NCBI GenBank assembly: GCA_028875855.1
Contig: JAGWVA010000017.1
Location: forward strand, 1-61,315
DNA from: Paracoccaceae bacterium
Lineage (GTDB): Bacteria; Pseudomonadota; Alphaproteobacteria; Rhodobacterales; Rhodobacteraceae
DNA: 61,315 nt
Direction of reading: 5' to 3'
Made by a program: the position numbers and the translations under genes. Of the stretch, positions 1-7,232 are shown piece after piece (within the stretch, counting starts at the first letter, position 1; each line of letters opens with the position of its first letter). A model generated the notes under the pieces. The model saw only the letters and a list, made by a program, of their open reading frames with translations, did not search any database and was not told the DNA's origin.

Positions 1-25
1 CTAGCGTATCCTATGGGGGAGCACT

Positions 26-41
26 CCCGGCCCCTGCCGGG
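26..41. other. Short GC hairpin at window edge
   Basis: The first 200 bases lie downstream of rpsO and show no convincing gene. Arms CCCGG and CCGGG face each other across a six-base loop, next to a GGGAG/CTCCC pair. In many proteobacteria pnp follows rpsO, so this could be its leader on the minus strand, but pnp itself is not in the window. This is inference from common gene order only. Confidence 0.25.
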
Positions 42-200
42 TCTCCCGTTTGCATGGCGGCCCCATTGCCGCCGCCCCCAATCCTTCTCGCACGCGCCCG
101 GGGGCCGAAAGGCGTCACGTCTCAGATGGCGGGCGGATACAGCAAAACCGGGGGTTTGGGAAGCGGGATTGCAGAAGGCGGCGGATCTGGGTCGCAAACG

Positions 201-227
201 AAAAAGGCCACGGACGATGCCGTGGCC
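201..227 (-). terminator. Rho-independent terminator of rpsO
   Basis: On the minus strand an 8-bp stem (GGCCACGG with CCGTGGCC, 6-base loop) is followed directly by five T residues. It starts 25 bases after the rpsO stop codon, so rpsO transcripts should largely end here. Confidence 0.88.
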
Positions 228-252
228 CTGATCGTTTGCCCTTGGGCTGCGC

Positions 253-522
253 TTAGCGGCGGATGCCGAGGCGCGCGATGAGCGACTGATAGCGCCCCTC
301 GTCCTTGCCCTTGAGGTAGTCCAGCAGCTTGCGGCGCTGCGCGACCATCATCAGAAGGCCACGACGGGAGTGGTTGTCCTTCCGGTGGGTCTTGAAGTGC
401 TCGGTCAGCGTCGCGATGCGCGAGGTGAGGATGGCGACCTGAACTTCGGGCGAGCCGGTGTCGCCTTCCTTGGTCGCGAATTCCTTGATCAGGCGGTTCT
501 TCTCTTCAACCGTAATCGACAT
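253..522 (-). CDS. rpsO: 30S ribosomal protein S15
   Basis: This 89-residue protein is the usual length for S15, which binds 16S rRNA early in assembly of the small-subunit platform. The sequence shows the family pattern throughout: the N-terminal [18 protein letters not shown] stretch, the [19 protein letters not shown] helix region and the C-terminal [12 protein letters not shown] segment. The ATG is preceded by AAAGGAG at good spacing. A terminator follows immediately, so the gene appears to be transcribed mainly alone. S15 represses its own translation in some bacteria, but no such leader structure was identified here. Confidence 0.98.
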   Translation of the reverse strand: MSITVEEKNRLIKEFATKEGDTGSPEVQVAILTSRIATLTEHFKTHRKDNHSRRGLLMMVAQRRKLLDYLKGKDEGRYQSLIARLGIRR

Positions 523-742
523 CGGGGTCTCCTTTCGGAAGGTGATGGCGCAGGCCGGGATGTCGTCCAGCAGGGCCCGTGGAGGTCAGTCCGCAGAGCG
601 GATGCGCGCGTATAGGGGAAATCCCGCAGGAAGAAAAGCGGAAATGCAACCGTCGCGGCAGGGCCGGGCCGTGACAGGCGCCGGAAGGGCGGCGGTCGCC
701 GGTCGCATTAGTCCAGCATTAATGACAAGGGCAGATCGGCCT

Positions 743-770
743 TTGGCACGGGCCTCTGTTCTGATATAAT
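743..770 (+). promoter_or_regulatory. Sigma70-type promoter for the RTX gene
   Basis: TTGGCA (five of six matches to the -35 consensus) is followed after 16 bases by a perfect TATAAT. The -10 box is part of a palindrome, TATAAT-C-ATTATA (765-777). Such a consensus promoter is striking in DNA this GC-rich and predicts a transcript starting near 777. Confidence 0.75.
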
Positions 771-787
771 CATTATATTACATATGT

Positions 788-807
788 TTAACCGAAATCA
801 TGGTTAA
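788..807. promoter_or_regulatory. TTAACC/GGTTAA dyad with CtrA-like half-site
   Basis: TTAACC and GGTTAA are separated by 8 bases just downstream of the predicted transcription start of the RTX gene. The minus strand at 800-807 reads TTAACCAT, which matches the CtrA half-site described in alphaproteobacteria. The same ten bases, ATGGTTAACC, recur at 58145. Control by CtrA is inference. Confidence 0.4.
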
Positions 808-842
808 CCGGCCGCCCGGTCGCGCGGCATGGGGTGATGGGT

Positions 843-2246
843 ATGTTGGGACTGATCGGGCTTCTGGGGCTGGCCGTCGCCAGCGTGTTTCTGGACCTTT
901 CGCCCTCTGATGCGGGCCATGACGATGAGCAGGACGCCGATCCGACCGCGCCCCAGCACGGCGAGGATGAAGAGGGCGCGGATGGCTCGGGGCTGACCGA
1001 TACGGCGGGCATCCCGGGCATCGAGGATTTCCTGAACCTGCACGCCAACACGACCGAGGTGCCGACGGACGCGCATGGCACGGAGCAGGGCCCTGCCGCG
1101 ACGGACCAGCCCCTCGACCCGGGCGACCCTGCCGCCGGCAGCCAGACTGCCGGCACGGACGCCCTGTCCCCGCTCGATCCGTCGGTTCCCGCTGTGCCGC
1201 CCGGGGATACGGGCGCCGGGTCCGTGAACGAGCCGCTCGACCCTTCGCTTCCGGCCGAGCCGGTGCAGGACCCCGGTGCGACGGGCCCCGCGGAACAGCC
1301 GCTCGATCCCGCCGCCCCAGCCGTTCCCGATCACGACCCCGCCGCCACGGGACCGGCCGATCAGCCGCTGGACCCGGCGCTGCCCGCGGACCCGGGGCAG
1401 GATACGCTGACCGGCGCCGTCGTGGCGCCGCTGCTCCCCGATACGCCGCAGAGCTTTGCCAGCCCCTACGGCGACAGCCTCACGGGCGCCGCGGGCACCG
1501 ATGCGATCGCCGGGACGGACGGCACTGACACGGTCGATGGCGGGGCGGGGCAGGATACGCTGACAGGCGGCGCGGGCGACGACAGCCTGACAGGCGGCGC
1601 GGGCAATGACGACCTGCAAGGGGGGGACGGGAACGACACGCTGACGGGCGGTGCGGGCGACGACAGTCTTGCCGGGCATGCGGGCGACGATTCCCTTGAT
1701 GGCGGCGCGGGCGACGACACGCTTCTGGGGGGCGACGGGGCCGATACGCTCATGGGCGGGGCGGGGAACGATCAGCTCCTTGGCCATTCCGGGGATGACA
1801 GCCTTGTCGGCGGGACAGGGCAGGACACGCTGATGGGCGGCGATGGAAACGACACGCTCTGGGGCATCGATCCGCACATGCAGGGCCATGATCCGCAGGC
1901 CGGGGCGGCCGACGATGCGGACCACCTCGATGGCGGGGCCGGGGATGACCGGATCGTCGCGGGGGCCGGCGACCAGGTCAGCGGCGGCGACGGGGCCGAT
2001 ACGATTGTTGCGGGCGACTGGATCGCGACCGGCGACGCCGCCAAGATCCACGATTTCGACCCCGCGCAGGACCGGATCGAGGTGCAATACGACCCCGTGA
2101 CCCATCCCGACCCGCATCTTTCCATCGACCCCGGCCCAGAGCCGGGCGCGGTCTATGTCACGCTGGACGGAGAGCGGTTGTTGCAGGTGATGAATGCCGA
2201 CGGGTTGACCCCGGAGTCTGTCGATCTGGTGCGGATGACGGGCTGA
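843..2246 (+). CDS. RTX-type calcium-binding repeat protein with N-terminal anchor
   Basis: A 467-residue acidic protein. Residues 1-17 are hydrophobic (a signal or anchor), followed by an Asp/Glu-rich linker, five PLDP-containing proline-rich repeats (about 89-178) and about a dozen GGxGxDxLx nonapeptides (about 234-390). A non-repetitive tail of about 70 residues, with an IHDFDPAQDRIEVQYD segment as in other RTX proteins, closes it. In this family the nonapeptides fold into a calcium-binding beta roll, usually outside the cell after type I secretion; no transporter genes lie nearby. GTG 834 and ATG 837 are alternative starts; ATG 843 was chosen because GGGG sits 8 bases upstream. It has its own strong promoter. 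Function is unknown: surface adhesion or matrix is a guess. Confidence 0.85.
   Translation: MLGLIGLLGLAVASVFLDLSPSDAGHDDEQDADPTAPQHGEDEEGADGSGLTDTAGIPGIEDFLNLHANTTEVPTDAHGTEQGPAATDQPLDPGDPAAGSQTAGTDALSPLDPSVPAVPPGDTGAGSVNEPLDPSLPAEPVQDPGATGPAEQPLDPAAPAVPDHDPAATGPADQPLDPALPADPGQDTLTGAVVAPLLPDTPQSFASPYGDSLTGAAGTDAIAGTDGTDTVDGGAGQDTLTGGAGDDSLTGGAGNDDLQGGDGNDTLTGGAGDDSLAGHAGDDSLDGGAGDDTLLGGDGADTLMGGAGNDQLLGHSGDDSLVGGTGQDTLMGGDGNDTLWGIDPHMQGHDPQAGAADDADHLDGGAGDDRIVAGAGDQVSGGDGADTIVAGDWIATGDAAKIHDFDPAQDRIEVQYDPVTHPDPHLSIDPGPEPGAVYVTLDGERLLQVMNADGLTPESVDLVRMTG
1107..1400 (+). repeat. Proline-rich PLDP repeats
   Basis: Five imperfect repeats of about 20-23 codons, each containing PLDP followed by a Pro/Ala/Asp-rich spacer such as GPAEQ or GPADQ. 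They form a stalk-like linker between the N-terminal anchor and the RTX region of the surrounding protein. Confidence 0.75.
1542..1860 (+). repeat. Tandem 27-base repeats encoding GGxGxDxLx nonapeptides
   Basis: About twelve consecutive near-identical 27-base units (ggcggcgcgggcgacgac-like) encode RTX nonapeptides. The DNA similarity makes slippage or copy-number variation between strains likely. Two further units follow after a break, around 1929-2007. Confidence 0.85.
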
Positions 2247-2249
2247 GCG

Positions 2250-2984
2250 TCAGGGCACCAGCGGAACGCGGCCCGCCTCGGTCAGGCGGAAGACGTCGCG
2301 CCCCTCGATCACCACCGAGGTCAGCGGCCCGCCATAGGCGGCGCTGGAATCGATGTTCACGCGGTTCCCGTAATGGGTGGGCGCGTCCAGCGCGGTATGG
2401 CCATGCACGACCAGAAAGCCATGATCGCGCGGATCGTCGAGGAAGCCCTGACGGATCCAGACAAGGTCATCCTCGCTTTGCGCCTGCATTGGAACACCGG
2501 GCCGGATGCCGGCATGGACGAAGAGCACGTCGCCGCGCCGGACCCATGTGGGGCGGGTTTCAAGGAACACGCGATGCGCCTGCGGCACGGCGGCCAGCGC
2601 CTCTTGATGCACCGGGGCCAGCGGCCGGTCGCCGGGATTGGCGATGCCGTAGGACGCAAGCGTCGCCGCGCCCCCAAGCCGGGGATGCAGCCAGCCAAGG
2701 TCGCTGCGCAGGCCCGGATCGTGATAGCGGATGTCGTCGAGGAAGGAATAGAACATCCGGTCGTGGTTGCCCTTCAGGACGATCCACGGCTCTCCCGCCT
2801 CGATCCCTTTGCGCAGGTATTCGATGACGCCCGCGCTGTCGGGGCCGCGGTCCACCAGATCGCCGAGATGCACCACGGGCGCCGTGGCGTCCCCGGTGCG
2901 TGCACGGTCGGCGGCGATGCGGGCATGGACCTCGGTCAGCAGGCCGATATGTCCGTGGATATCCCCGATGGCGTAGGTCCGCAT
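2250..2984 (-). CDS. Metallophosphoesterase (PPP-type serine/threonine phosphatase family)
   Basis: A 244-residue protein with the three family metal-binding motifs near the N terminus: GDIHG at about residue 6, GDLVDRGPDS around 45 and GNHD around 77. Later histidines (VHAGI and VVHGHT) complete the two-metal site. Relatives act on phosphoproteins or on dinucleoside polyphosphates; the substrate here cannot be told. ATG 2984 was chosen for the GAGGAA ribosome binding site just upstream; the open frame continues further but has no coding character. It follows asd on the same strand after 110 bases that contain a strong hairpin, so co-transcription is uncertain. It ends three bases from the convergent RTX gene. 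Confidence 0.88.
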   Translation of the reverse strand: MRTYAIGDIHGHIGLLTEVHARIAADRARTGDATAPVVHLGDLVDRGPDSAGVIEYLRKGIEAGEPWIVLKGNHDRMFYSFLDDIRYHDPGLRSDLGWLHPRLGGAATLASYGIANPGDRPLAPVHQEALAAVPQAHRVFLETRPTWVRRGDVLFVHAGIRPGVPMQAQSEDDLVWIRQGFLDDPRDHGFLVVHGHTALDAPTHYGNRVNIDSSAAYGGPLTSVVIEGRDVFRLTEAGRVPLVP

Positions 2985-3064
2985 GTCCGTTCCTCGTCCT
3001 GTCGCGGCATCGGCCCAAGCAATCCACGCCCGATGAGCAAGGCGCAGGGTGCAGAGAGTGCGTG

Positions 3065-3086
3065 ACGGCCCCTGTGCCGGGGCCGT
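3065..3086 (-). terminator. Strong hairpin after asd
   Basis: Perfect 8-bp arms ACGGCCCC and GGGGCCGT with a 6-base loop lie 8 bases beyond the asd stop codon. No T-run follows on the minus strand, so this may be a weak terminator or an mRNA 3-prime end structure. Confidence 0.5.
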
Positions 3087-3094
3087 CTGCGTCG

Positions 3095-4117
3095 TCAGCC
3101 CTTCTTGAGGCAGCGCTTGCCCAGCACTTCGGCGATCTGCACCGCGTTCAGCGCGGCGCCCTTGCGCAGGTTGTCGGACACGCACCAGAGGTTGATGCCG
3201 TTGTCGATCGTCGAATCCTGACGGATGCGGCTGACGAAGGTGGCATAGTCGCCGACGCATTCGATGGGCGTCACGTAGCCGCCGTTCTCGCGCTTGTCGA
3301 CCACCAGAACGCCCGGGGCTTCGCGCAGGATGTCGCGGGCCTCGGCCTCGTCCAGATGATCCTCGAACTCGATGTTGATCGCTTCGGAATGGCCGACGAA
3401 CACTGGCACGCGCACGCAGGTCGCGGTCACCTTGATCGACTTGTCGAGGATCTTCTTCGTCTCGGCGACCATCTTCCACTCTTCCTTGGTGGACCCATCC
3501 TCGAGGAAGACGTCGATATGCGGGATCACGTTGAAGGCGATCTGCTTGGTGAACTTGGACGGCTCGACCTCGGCGCCGGGGACATACATCCCCTTGGTCT
3601 GGTTCCACAGCTCGTCCATGCCTTCCTTGCCGGCGCCCGAGACGGATTGGTAGGTCGCAACCACCACCCGCTTGATCTTCGCGCGGTCGTGCAGCGGCTT
3701 CAGCGCCACCACCATCTGCGCGGTCGAGCAGTTGGGGTTCGCGATGATGTTGCGCTTGGCGTAGCCATCGACGGCTTCGGCGTTCACTTCCGGCACGACC
3801 AGCGGAATGTCCGGGTCGTAGCGATAGAGCGACGAATTGTCGATCACCACGCAGCCCGCCGCGGCGGCCTTGGGCGCATAGGTCTTCGTCGGGCCAGAGC
3901 CGACGGCGAAGAGGGCAATATCCCAGCCCTTGAAATCGAACGTGTCCAGATCCTGCGTTTTCAGCGTCTTGTCGCCAAAGCTGACCTCGGTGCCCAGCGA
4001 TTTGCGGCTCGCCAGGGCGGCGATCTCGTCAACCGGGAACTCGCGCTCGGCGAGGATGTTCAGCATTTCGCGGCCCACGTTTCCGGTGGCGCCCGCGACG
4101 ACGACCCTGTAACCCAT
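3095..4117 (-). CDS. asd: Aspartate-semialdehyde dehydrogenase
   Basis: This 340-residue enzyme makes L-aspartate 4-semialdehyde from aspartyl phosphate with NADPH, the branch point to lysine/diaminopimelate, threonine and methionine. The N terminus has the nucleotide-binding GATGNVG (residues 10-16). The catalytic cysteine is Cys130 in NPNCST, and the downstream substrate and acid-base residues lie in the VGHSEA region. Length and motifs are fully typical of the family. ATG 4117 has AAAGGAG upstream. It lies between a GT29-like gene and a phosphoesterase on the same strand, with no evident functional link to either. Confidence 0.97.
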   Translation of the reverse strand: MGYRVVVAGATGNVGREMLNILAEREFPVDEIAALASRKSLGTEVSFGDKTLKTQDLDTFDFKGWDIALFAVGSGPTKTYAPKAAAAGCVVIDNSSLYRYDPDIPLVVPEVNAEAVDGYAKRNIIANPNCSTAQMVVALKPLHDRAKIKRVVVATYQSVSGAGKEGMDELWNQTKGMYVPGAEVEPSKFTKQIAFNVIPHIDVFLEDGSTKEEWKMVAETKKILDKSIKVTATCVRVPVFVGHSEAINIEFEDHLDEAEARDILREAPGVLVVDKRENGGYVTPIECVGDYATFVSRIRQDSTIDNGINLWCVSDNLRKGAALNAVQIAEVLGKRCLKKG

Positions 4118-4191
4118 GAGGATCTCCTTTCACGCCATAGGACGGCGCCATGTAGCGCATGCGCCGGCGGTGTAAAAGGGAAATCGCGGGA

Positions 4192-4830
4192 TCAGTCGGC
4201 GGCGCAGGGATGCAGCGTGACGCGGGGATCGCGCGTCAGAAGCGCCTCGACGAAGCTCTTCTCGTCGGTGAAATCGTGCGGCACCTGATCGGCCGACCGC
4301 CGCCCCGAAAGCGACAGCGAGGCGAAGAAGTCGAAGCCGTAAAGGTCGATCTTCGCCGCGCGGGACCGCGCCAGCAGATCGATCATCATCAACCCCGTCG
4401 TCGGCTGCGCGCCAAGGCTTTGCCAGATCCGGCGGATGTGATCCTGCGGGAACAGGTAGAAGCGCCGCGTCACCACCGCCCAGGGCAGCCGCTTGCGCTT
4501 GTGGCTCATCCACAGTGTCAGCCGCGGGTCCAGCGCCGCAAGTGCCGACCGATCCAGCCGCACCGCCAGCGCAAGCCAGTCCGTGCGCCGCCCATGCGAG
4601 GCGGCCGCCGGCATCGGCGCGCGATTGATCCGGATCACGATGTCATGGGCGTCGATCTCGGCCCCGGCCTGCCCCTGCGCAAGGGCGCGGGCATTGCCCA
4701 CCAACGCCACGCGCTTGCCAGCAAGGTCGTCCAGCATCGCGTCTTCGGCAATCGACCAGCGGGCCAGCGCCCTCTCGTTCCGCGTCAGGCGGGCAAGGCG
4801 GAACCGCAGCCAGTCGATCGGTCCCCTCAC
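4192..4830 (-). CDS. GT29 sialyltransferase-like glycosyltransferase
   Basis: A 212-residue protein with the sialylmotifs of family GT29. Motif L spans residues 40-72 (VALVGNA, then EID-HDIVIRINRAP). Motif S spans 141-168 (PTTGLMMIDLL, then DLYGFDFF). A very short motif HDFTDE (185-190) matches H-x4-E. In animals this family uses CMP-sialic acid; the bacterial members are poorly characterised, and CMP-Kdo or a related sugar is conceivable. GTG 4830 was chosen because GAGGAAA lies 8 bases upstream and the start overlaps the phosphatase stop (GTGA), implying translational coupling. ATG 4860 would add 10 residues but has no good ribosome binding site. No signal peptide is visible. Confidence 0.8.
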   Translation of the reverse strand: MRGPIDWLRFRLARLTRNERALARWSIAEDAMLDDLAGKRVALVGNARALAQGQAGAEIDAHDIVIRINRAPMPAAASHGRRTDWLALAVRLDRSALAALDPRLTLWMSHKRKRLPWAVVTRRFYLFPQDHIRRIWQSLGAQPTTGLMMIDLLARSRAAKIDLYGFDFFASLSLSGRRSADQVPHDFTDEKSFVEALLTRDPRVTLHPCAAD

Positions 4831-5516
4831 GCGGATTTCCTCGGCTTGCGGTCGAACCATTGCGCGGCGGCATCCCGGTCGTATTCCGTGGCGATCCAGT
4901 CCGCGAAGGGGATCGGCCCGCGTTTGAGCCGCTCGTCGTAAAGGTCAAGCACGTGATCGAGGATGCCGGTTTTCGTCTGCCGGAAGTGCAGGAACCGCGG
5001 ATGAAGCTGCCGACGCGCGACGGAAAGCGGCGCGTTTTCGTAATGCATCAGGTAGATCGCCGCGGCGAGGCCGGTGCGGTCGGCCCCCGACTTGCAATGC
5101 ATGAGAAAGGGCTTCTCGATCTCGCCCATGACGCGGATCAGGTTCAGAAGCGTCTCTGCCTCGGGCGCGGTGCGGGCCGACATCGGCACGGTGACCAGTT
5201 CCAGACCCAGCTTGCGGCAGCTTTCTTCCTCGAACTTGTGGTGGGCGAGGTGCTGGCCGCCGCGCACGTTCAGGATCGTGCGAATGCCGCGGGCAACCAT
5301 GTCCTCCAGCCGGTCGTGGTCGGGGTGGTTGGACCGGAAGACGCCCGGGGCGACCTTCTCGTAATTGTGCCACAGTCGCCGCAGCACGCCGTGATCGAAC
5401 CAGTCCACGTAGATCTTGGATTGCCGCCGGTGAAACGGGTCCACGATGTCATGGGTAAAACGGTCGTGAAGCGACCTTTCCCATTCATGGATCTTGCGGA
5501 ACAATCGTGCAATCAT
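4827..5516 (-). CDS. Dual-specificity/tyrosine phosphatase-like protein
   Basis: A 229-residue protein with the Cys-based phosphatase signature H-C-x5-R at residues 140-147 (HCKSGADR), the general acid region around PMSAR (111-115), and a preceding VFRSNHPD segment typical of small bacterial dual-specificity phosphatases. The nucleophile would be Cys141. The substrate is unknown: phosphoprotein, phosphosugar or lipid are all possible. ATG 5516 (AAGG upstream) was preferred to GTG 5543, which lacks a ribosome binding site. Its stop codon overlaps the start of the GT29-like gene by four bases, so the two are very likely co-translated and work in one process. Confidence 0.88.
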   Translation of the reverse strand: MIARLFRKIHEWERSLHDRFTHDIVDPFHRRQSKIYVDWFDHGVLRRLWHNYEKVAPGVFRSNHPDHDRLEDMVARGIRTILNVRGGQHLAHHKFEEESCRKLGLELVTVPMSARTAPEAETLLNLIRVMGEIEKPFLMHCKSGADRTGLAAAIYLMHYENAPLSVARRQLHPRFLHFRQTKTGILDHVLDLYDERLKRGPIPFADWIATEYDRDAAAQWFDRKPRKSA

Positions 5517-5684
5517 CTCATGCCTTGCGAATTTACTCGGCACCAGATGGCCGATCGAAGGCTATATTGCAATGGCGGAAGCCCGTGATCGCCGCGGCGT
5601 CATCGGCCCTGCGGCACGGGGCGGGGCCCTTGGGCGTGGCGCTTCGCGTGCAAAGAATTCTCGTTCGCGGCGGTGCTGCGTGTA

Positions 5685-5698
5685 TGGTAACGATACCA
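5685..5698. promoter_or_regulatory. LacI-family-like operator upstream of gnd
   Basis: A perfect dyad TGGTA-ACGA-TACCA lies 64 bases before the gnd start, in the divergent 245-bp gap. The alternating arms around a central CG resemble operators of LacI-family sugar regulators. The rest of the gap is GC-rich and featureless. The regulator is not encoded in this window, so the assignment is inference. Confidence 0.45.
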
Positions 5699-5761
5699 AA
5701 TGTCACCTATAACGCGGTCAACAGCGATATCCGACACGTCCATCTAATGGGGGCAAGAGCC

Positions 5762-7174
5762 ATGAGCAAAGCCGAAATCGGCCTGATCGGTCTGGGAACA
5801 ATGGGGGCCTCGCTGGCGCTCAACATTGCCGAGAAAGGCTTTGCCATCGCGGTCTGGAACCGCACGGCCGAGACGACGCACGCCTTCCACGCGGCGGCGC
5901 AGGGCGCGCCGTTCGCCGACCGGATCACCCCCGCCGAAACGCTGGAGGCCTTCGTCGCAGCCATCGCGCGGCCGCGGGCCATCATCCTGATGGTGCCCGC
6001 AGGCCCGGTCGTGGACGAACAGATCAAGCGGCTCACCCCGCTTCTTGAGCCGGGCGACCTGATCATCGACGCGGGCAACGCCAATTTCCACGACACAGAT
6101 CGCCGCGCGGCGGATGCCGCCAAGGGCGGGCCGCGCTTCCTCGGGATCGGTGTCTCGGGGGGCGAGGAAGGCGCGCGCCACGGCCCTTCGATCATGGGCG
6201 GGGGCGAAAAGGCCGACTGGGATCGCGTGTCCCATATTCTTGAGGCGATCGCGGCCAAATACGAGGGCACGCCCTGCGCGACCTACATGGGGCCGGGCGG
6301 CGCGGGCCATTTCGTCAAGGCGGTGCACAACGGCATCGAATATGCCGACATGCAGATGATCGCCGAGGTCTATGGCGTGATGCGCGACGGCTTGGGCATG
6401 ACGGCGGGCGAGATCGCCGACGTGTTCCGCCGCTGGAACCGGGGGCCGTTGCAAAGCTACCTGATCGAGATCTCGGGCGAGGTGGCCGCCGCGACCGACC
6501 CCATCGGCGGGGGGGCGATGCTGGACGCGATCCTCGACCGAGCGGGCCAGAAGGGCACCGGCCGCTGGACCGCCATCGAGGCGCAGCATCTGGCCGCCCC
6601 GATCACGGTGATCGAGGCCGCCGTGGCTGCCCGCAACATCTCGGCCCGGCTGCCCGAGCGGAAGGAGGGGCAGGCTGCCTTCGGCGCCGCCCCGCAGCGC
6701 ACCGACGCCTTTGGCATCGACACGCTGGAACAGGCGCTGATCTGCGGCAAGATCCTGTGCTACGCCCAAGGCTTCGCGATGATCGGCGCGGCGGCGAAGG
6801 CCTTCGACTGGCCGCTGCCGCTGCCCGAGATCGCCCGCGTCTGGCGCGAGGGCTGCATCATCCGTTCGGCCATGCTGAACGACATGGCCGAGGCGCTGTC
6901 GGGCGCGCCCGACCGCAACCTGATGCTGGCGCCGGCCTTCGCGGACCGGCTGAAGGCCACGCATGGCGCGTTGCGTCAGGCGGTGGCGGCGGCGGCGATG
7001 AACGGGCTGCCGATGCCGGCACTGTCGGCGGGTCTGGCCTATTTCGACATGATGCGCACCGAACGGTCCACCGCGAACCTGATCCAGGGGCAGCGGGATT
7101 TCTTCGGCGCGCATGGCTTCGACCGGCTCGATGGGGCGGACAGCCACCACGGGCCGTGGGGCAGCCACGGCTGA
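5762..7174 (+). CDS. gnd: 6-phosphogluconate dehydrogenase, decarboxylating
   Basis: A 470-residue protein, standard for the long dimeric form. It oxidises 6-phosphogluconate to ribulose 5-phosphate, CO2 and NADPH in the oxidative pentose phosphate pathway. Visible features are the NADP-binding GLGTMG (residues 10-15), the SGGEEGARHGPSIMGGG substrate loop, KAVHNGIEYADMQ with the catalytic Lys and His-Asn, and the C-terminal tail with RTERSTANLIQGQRDFFGAH. The ATG follows GGGGGCAAGA. An in-frame extension upstream has no coding character. A LacI-type dyad in the promoter region suggests sugar-responsive control. Confidence 0.97.
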   Translation: MSKAEIGLIGLGTMGASLALNIAEKGFAIAVWNRTAETTHAFHAAAQGAPFADRITPAETLEAFVAAIARPRAIILMVPAGPVVDEQIKRLTPLLEPGDLIIDAGNANFHDTDRRAADAAKGGPRFLGIGVSGGEEGARHGPSIMGGGEKADWDRVSHILEAIAAKYEGTPCATYMGPGGAGHFVKAVHNGIEYADMQMIAEVYGVMRDGLGMTAGEIADVFRRWNRGPLQSYLIEISGEVAAATDPIGGGAMLDAILDRAGQKGTGRWTAIEAQHLAAPITVIEAAVAARNISARLPERKEGQAAFGAAPQRTDAFGIDTLEQALICGKILCYAQGFAMIGAAAKAFDWPLPLPEIARVWREGCIIRSAMLNDMAEALSGAPDRNLMLAPAFADRLKATHGALRQAVAAAAMNGLPMPALSAGLAYFDMMRTERSTANLIQGQRDFFGAHGFDRLDGADSHHGPWGSHG

Positions 7175-7232
7175 GGTCGGGGGCCGGCCGGCGGCGCTGC
7201 GCGCCGTGATTGCGGGCCGACGTAGCTCTGCT

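Larger units (their letters stand above)
523..842. other. Divergent intergenic region between rpsO and the RTX gene
   Basis: This 320-bp gap contains no convincing gene. The half next to rpsO is GC-rich and should hold the rpsO promoter, but no clear boxes were seen. A direct repeat of GCATTA occurs at 705-710 and 716-721, an 11-base period. From about 740 the sequence turns AT-rich and holds the promoter and dyad listed separately, which point at the RTX gene. Confidence 0.6.

Noticed and set aside
737-755. TTGGCACG, a perfect sigma54 -24 element, before the RTX gene
   Set aside because: The matching -12 element is missing: TCTGT stands where TTGC with its essential GC is expected. TTGGCA pairs better with the TATAAT as a sigma70 promoter.
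1542-1860. Regular 27-base repeats as a possible CRISPR array
   Set aside because: The repeats are contiguous, in frame and encode RTX nonapeptides. There are no unique spacers and no cas genes.
2250-3608. A 452-residue open frame that reads through from the asd region into the phosphoesterase
   Set aside because: Only the part after ATG 2984 has family motifs and a ribosome binding site. The upstream part is the shadow of asd in another frame.
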